Made by a program: the position numbers and the translations under genes. Below the pieces are notes generated by a model. That model searched no databases and was not told where the DNA came from. It saw nothing but the letters and a program-made list of their open reading frames with translations. Positions 29,776 to 30,266 of a DNA stretch of 30,266 nucleotides are shown piece after piece. Position 1 is the first letter of the stretch. Each line of letters opens with the position of its first letter. The stretch is from Pelagophyceae sp. CCMP2097 (Eukaryota; Sar; Pelagophyceae). The stretch spans positions 485,992 through 516,257 of the forward strand of contig MU657185.1 in NCBI GenBank assembly GCA_026770575.1. The letters run 5' to 3'.

Positions 29776-30136
29776 CGGATCTGAGTCGGCCACCTTGCCG
29801 GCCGAAGAGTAAGTTGCGTTGTGGCGCGGAGGGTAAATTACTTTGGACGCGGGTAAACATAACGTATTACTCTAAATTTTTGAGAAAAATCCTCTGGCTC
29901 CAATTATTTGTACGCACTTCAAGCCTAAGTTCAAGACTTGAAGTCACTATTACAAGAGCGCGCCGGAGGCACACGGAGGACCCGACTTCGAGCGTAGGAT
30001 ACAGGAAAATCCCATTGCAATGCCCACGTAAATAATTAAAATCATTTAACTAATCGCTGAACCTTCAAATCCGACGGTCGTCTGGCCCCCATGCTGTCGC
30101 TTGGGCGGTCTTCGAGCCGACGATGGTGCGGTTTCC

Positions 30137-30266
30137 ATGCCGACGCTCGTGCTGCCCTTTGTGGTCGTTTTAATACTGCCCCACGTCCTGGCAGTCCGTG
30201 CGATCCCGTGCTGTCGGTCGACCGGCCCCTGGGCTGCCGCCTGCGCGGTTTCTGTGCTACCACCCG
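30137..30266 (+). CDS. Possible secreted or membrane protein, 5' end only
   Basis: From ATG 30137 the frame stays open to the window edge (43 codons). It starts MPTLVLPFVVVLILPHVLAV, which has the hydrophobic core and small-residue end of a signal peptide. The remainder has several Cys. With so little sequence the call rests on the signal-like N-terminus alone; chance is a real alternative. Confidence 0.25.
   Translation, partial: MPTLVLPFVVVLILPHVLAVRAIPCCRSTGPWAAACAVSVLPP

Larger units (their letters stand above)
29353..30136. other. AT-rich intergenic region
   Basis: 784 bp with two weak items: a 52-aa minus-strand frame (listed separately) and a plus-strand AATAAA at 29588-29593 with no matching gene. 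Several AT-rich tracts (29500-29600, 29855-29935, 30025-30060) resemble other non-coding DNA in the window. Confidence 0.5.

Noticed and set aside
1..30266. CRISPR arrays, tRNA or rRNA genes, transposase genes, bacterial operon signals
   Set aside because: None seen on reading both strands. The repeats present are short palindromes, coding repeats or single hairpins.

Overview
The window is nuclear DNA of a very GC-rich photosynthetic eukaryote. The evidence is many short introns (about 44-180 bp), a cytosolic ribosomal protein gene split by two introns, NACHT-WD40, VHS/GAT/WW, arrestin, MORN and EDR2-type proteins, no bacterial operon signals, and N-termini that look like secretory signal plus plastid transit peptides. 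Introns mostly start GTGCGN. A stramenopile picoalga, such as a pelagophyte of the Aureococcus type, fits best. A haptophyte is the main alternative. This is inference from gene content and base composition, not a database match.

Layout. 1-1233: gene-free DNA with palindromic and CCCTACG-type repeats. 1234-3641 (-): EDR2-C membrane protein. 4079-4735 (-): RPS26, divergent from 4982-6469 (+), a Rieske oxygenase of the PAO/TIC55 type; the two share a 246-bp promoter region. 7166-11940 (-): large NACHT-WD40 STAND protein. 12374-15423 (-): ten-exon gene joining a laminin-G-like fold to a JmjC/cupin domain, divergent from 15690-16513 (+), a MORN-repeat protein. 16889-18011 (+): plastid FNR-type oxidoreductase. 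18344-19759 (+): unknown protein with a Cys cluster and Lys-rich tail. 19993-23901 (+): VHS-GAT-WW endocytic adaptor with NPF/DPF motifs. 24184-25943 (+): MscS-type channel. 26189-27335 (-): arrestin-fold protein. 27695-29352 (-): EF-hand voltage-gated proton channel (Hv1-like). 29353-30266: mostly gene-free, with a possible 52-aa ORF and the start of a possible secreted protein at the edge.

The genes do not form one pathway; this is ordinary dense packing with divergent and convergent pairs. Most exon models were built by hand, by joining GT-AG junctions of matching phase so that conserved domains read through. Long open frames antisense to these genes are by-products of the high GC content.

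The best candidates for something new are the LamG-JmjC fusion, the EF-hand proton channel with a shortened S4 charge row, RPS26 lacking both CxxC pairs, a repeated TAGGAATTCCTA palindrome, and a 35-bp-arm hairpin between the MORN and oxidoreductase genes.
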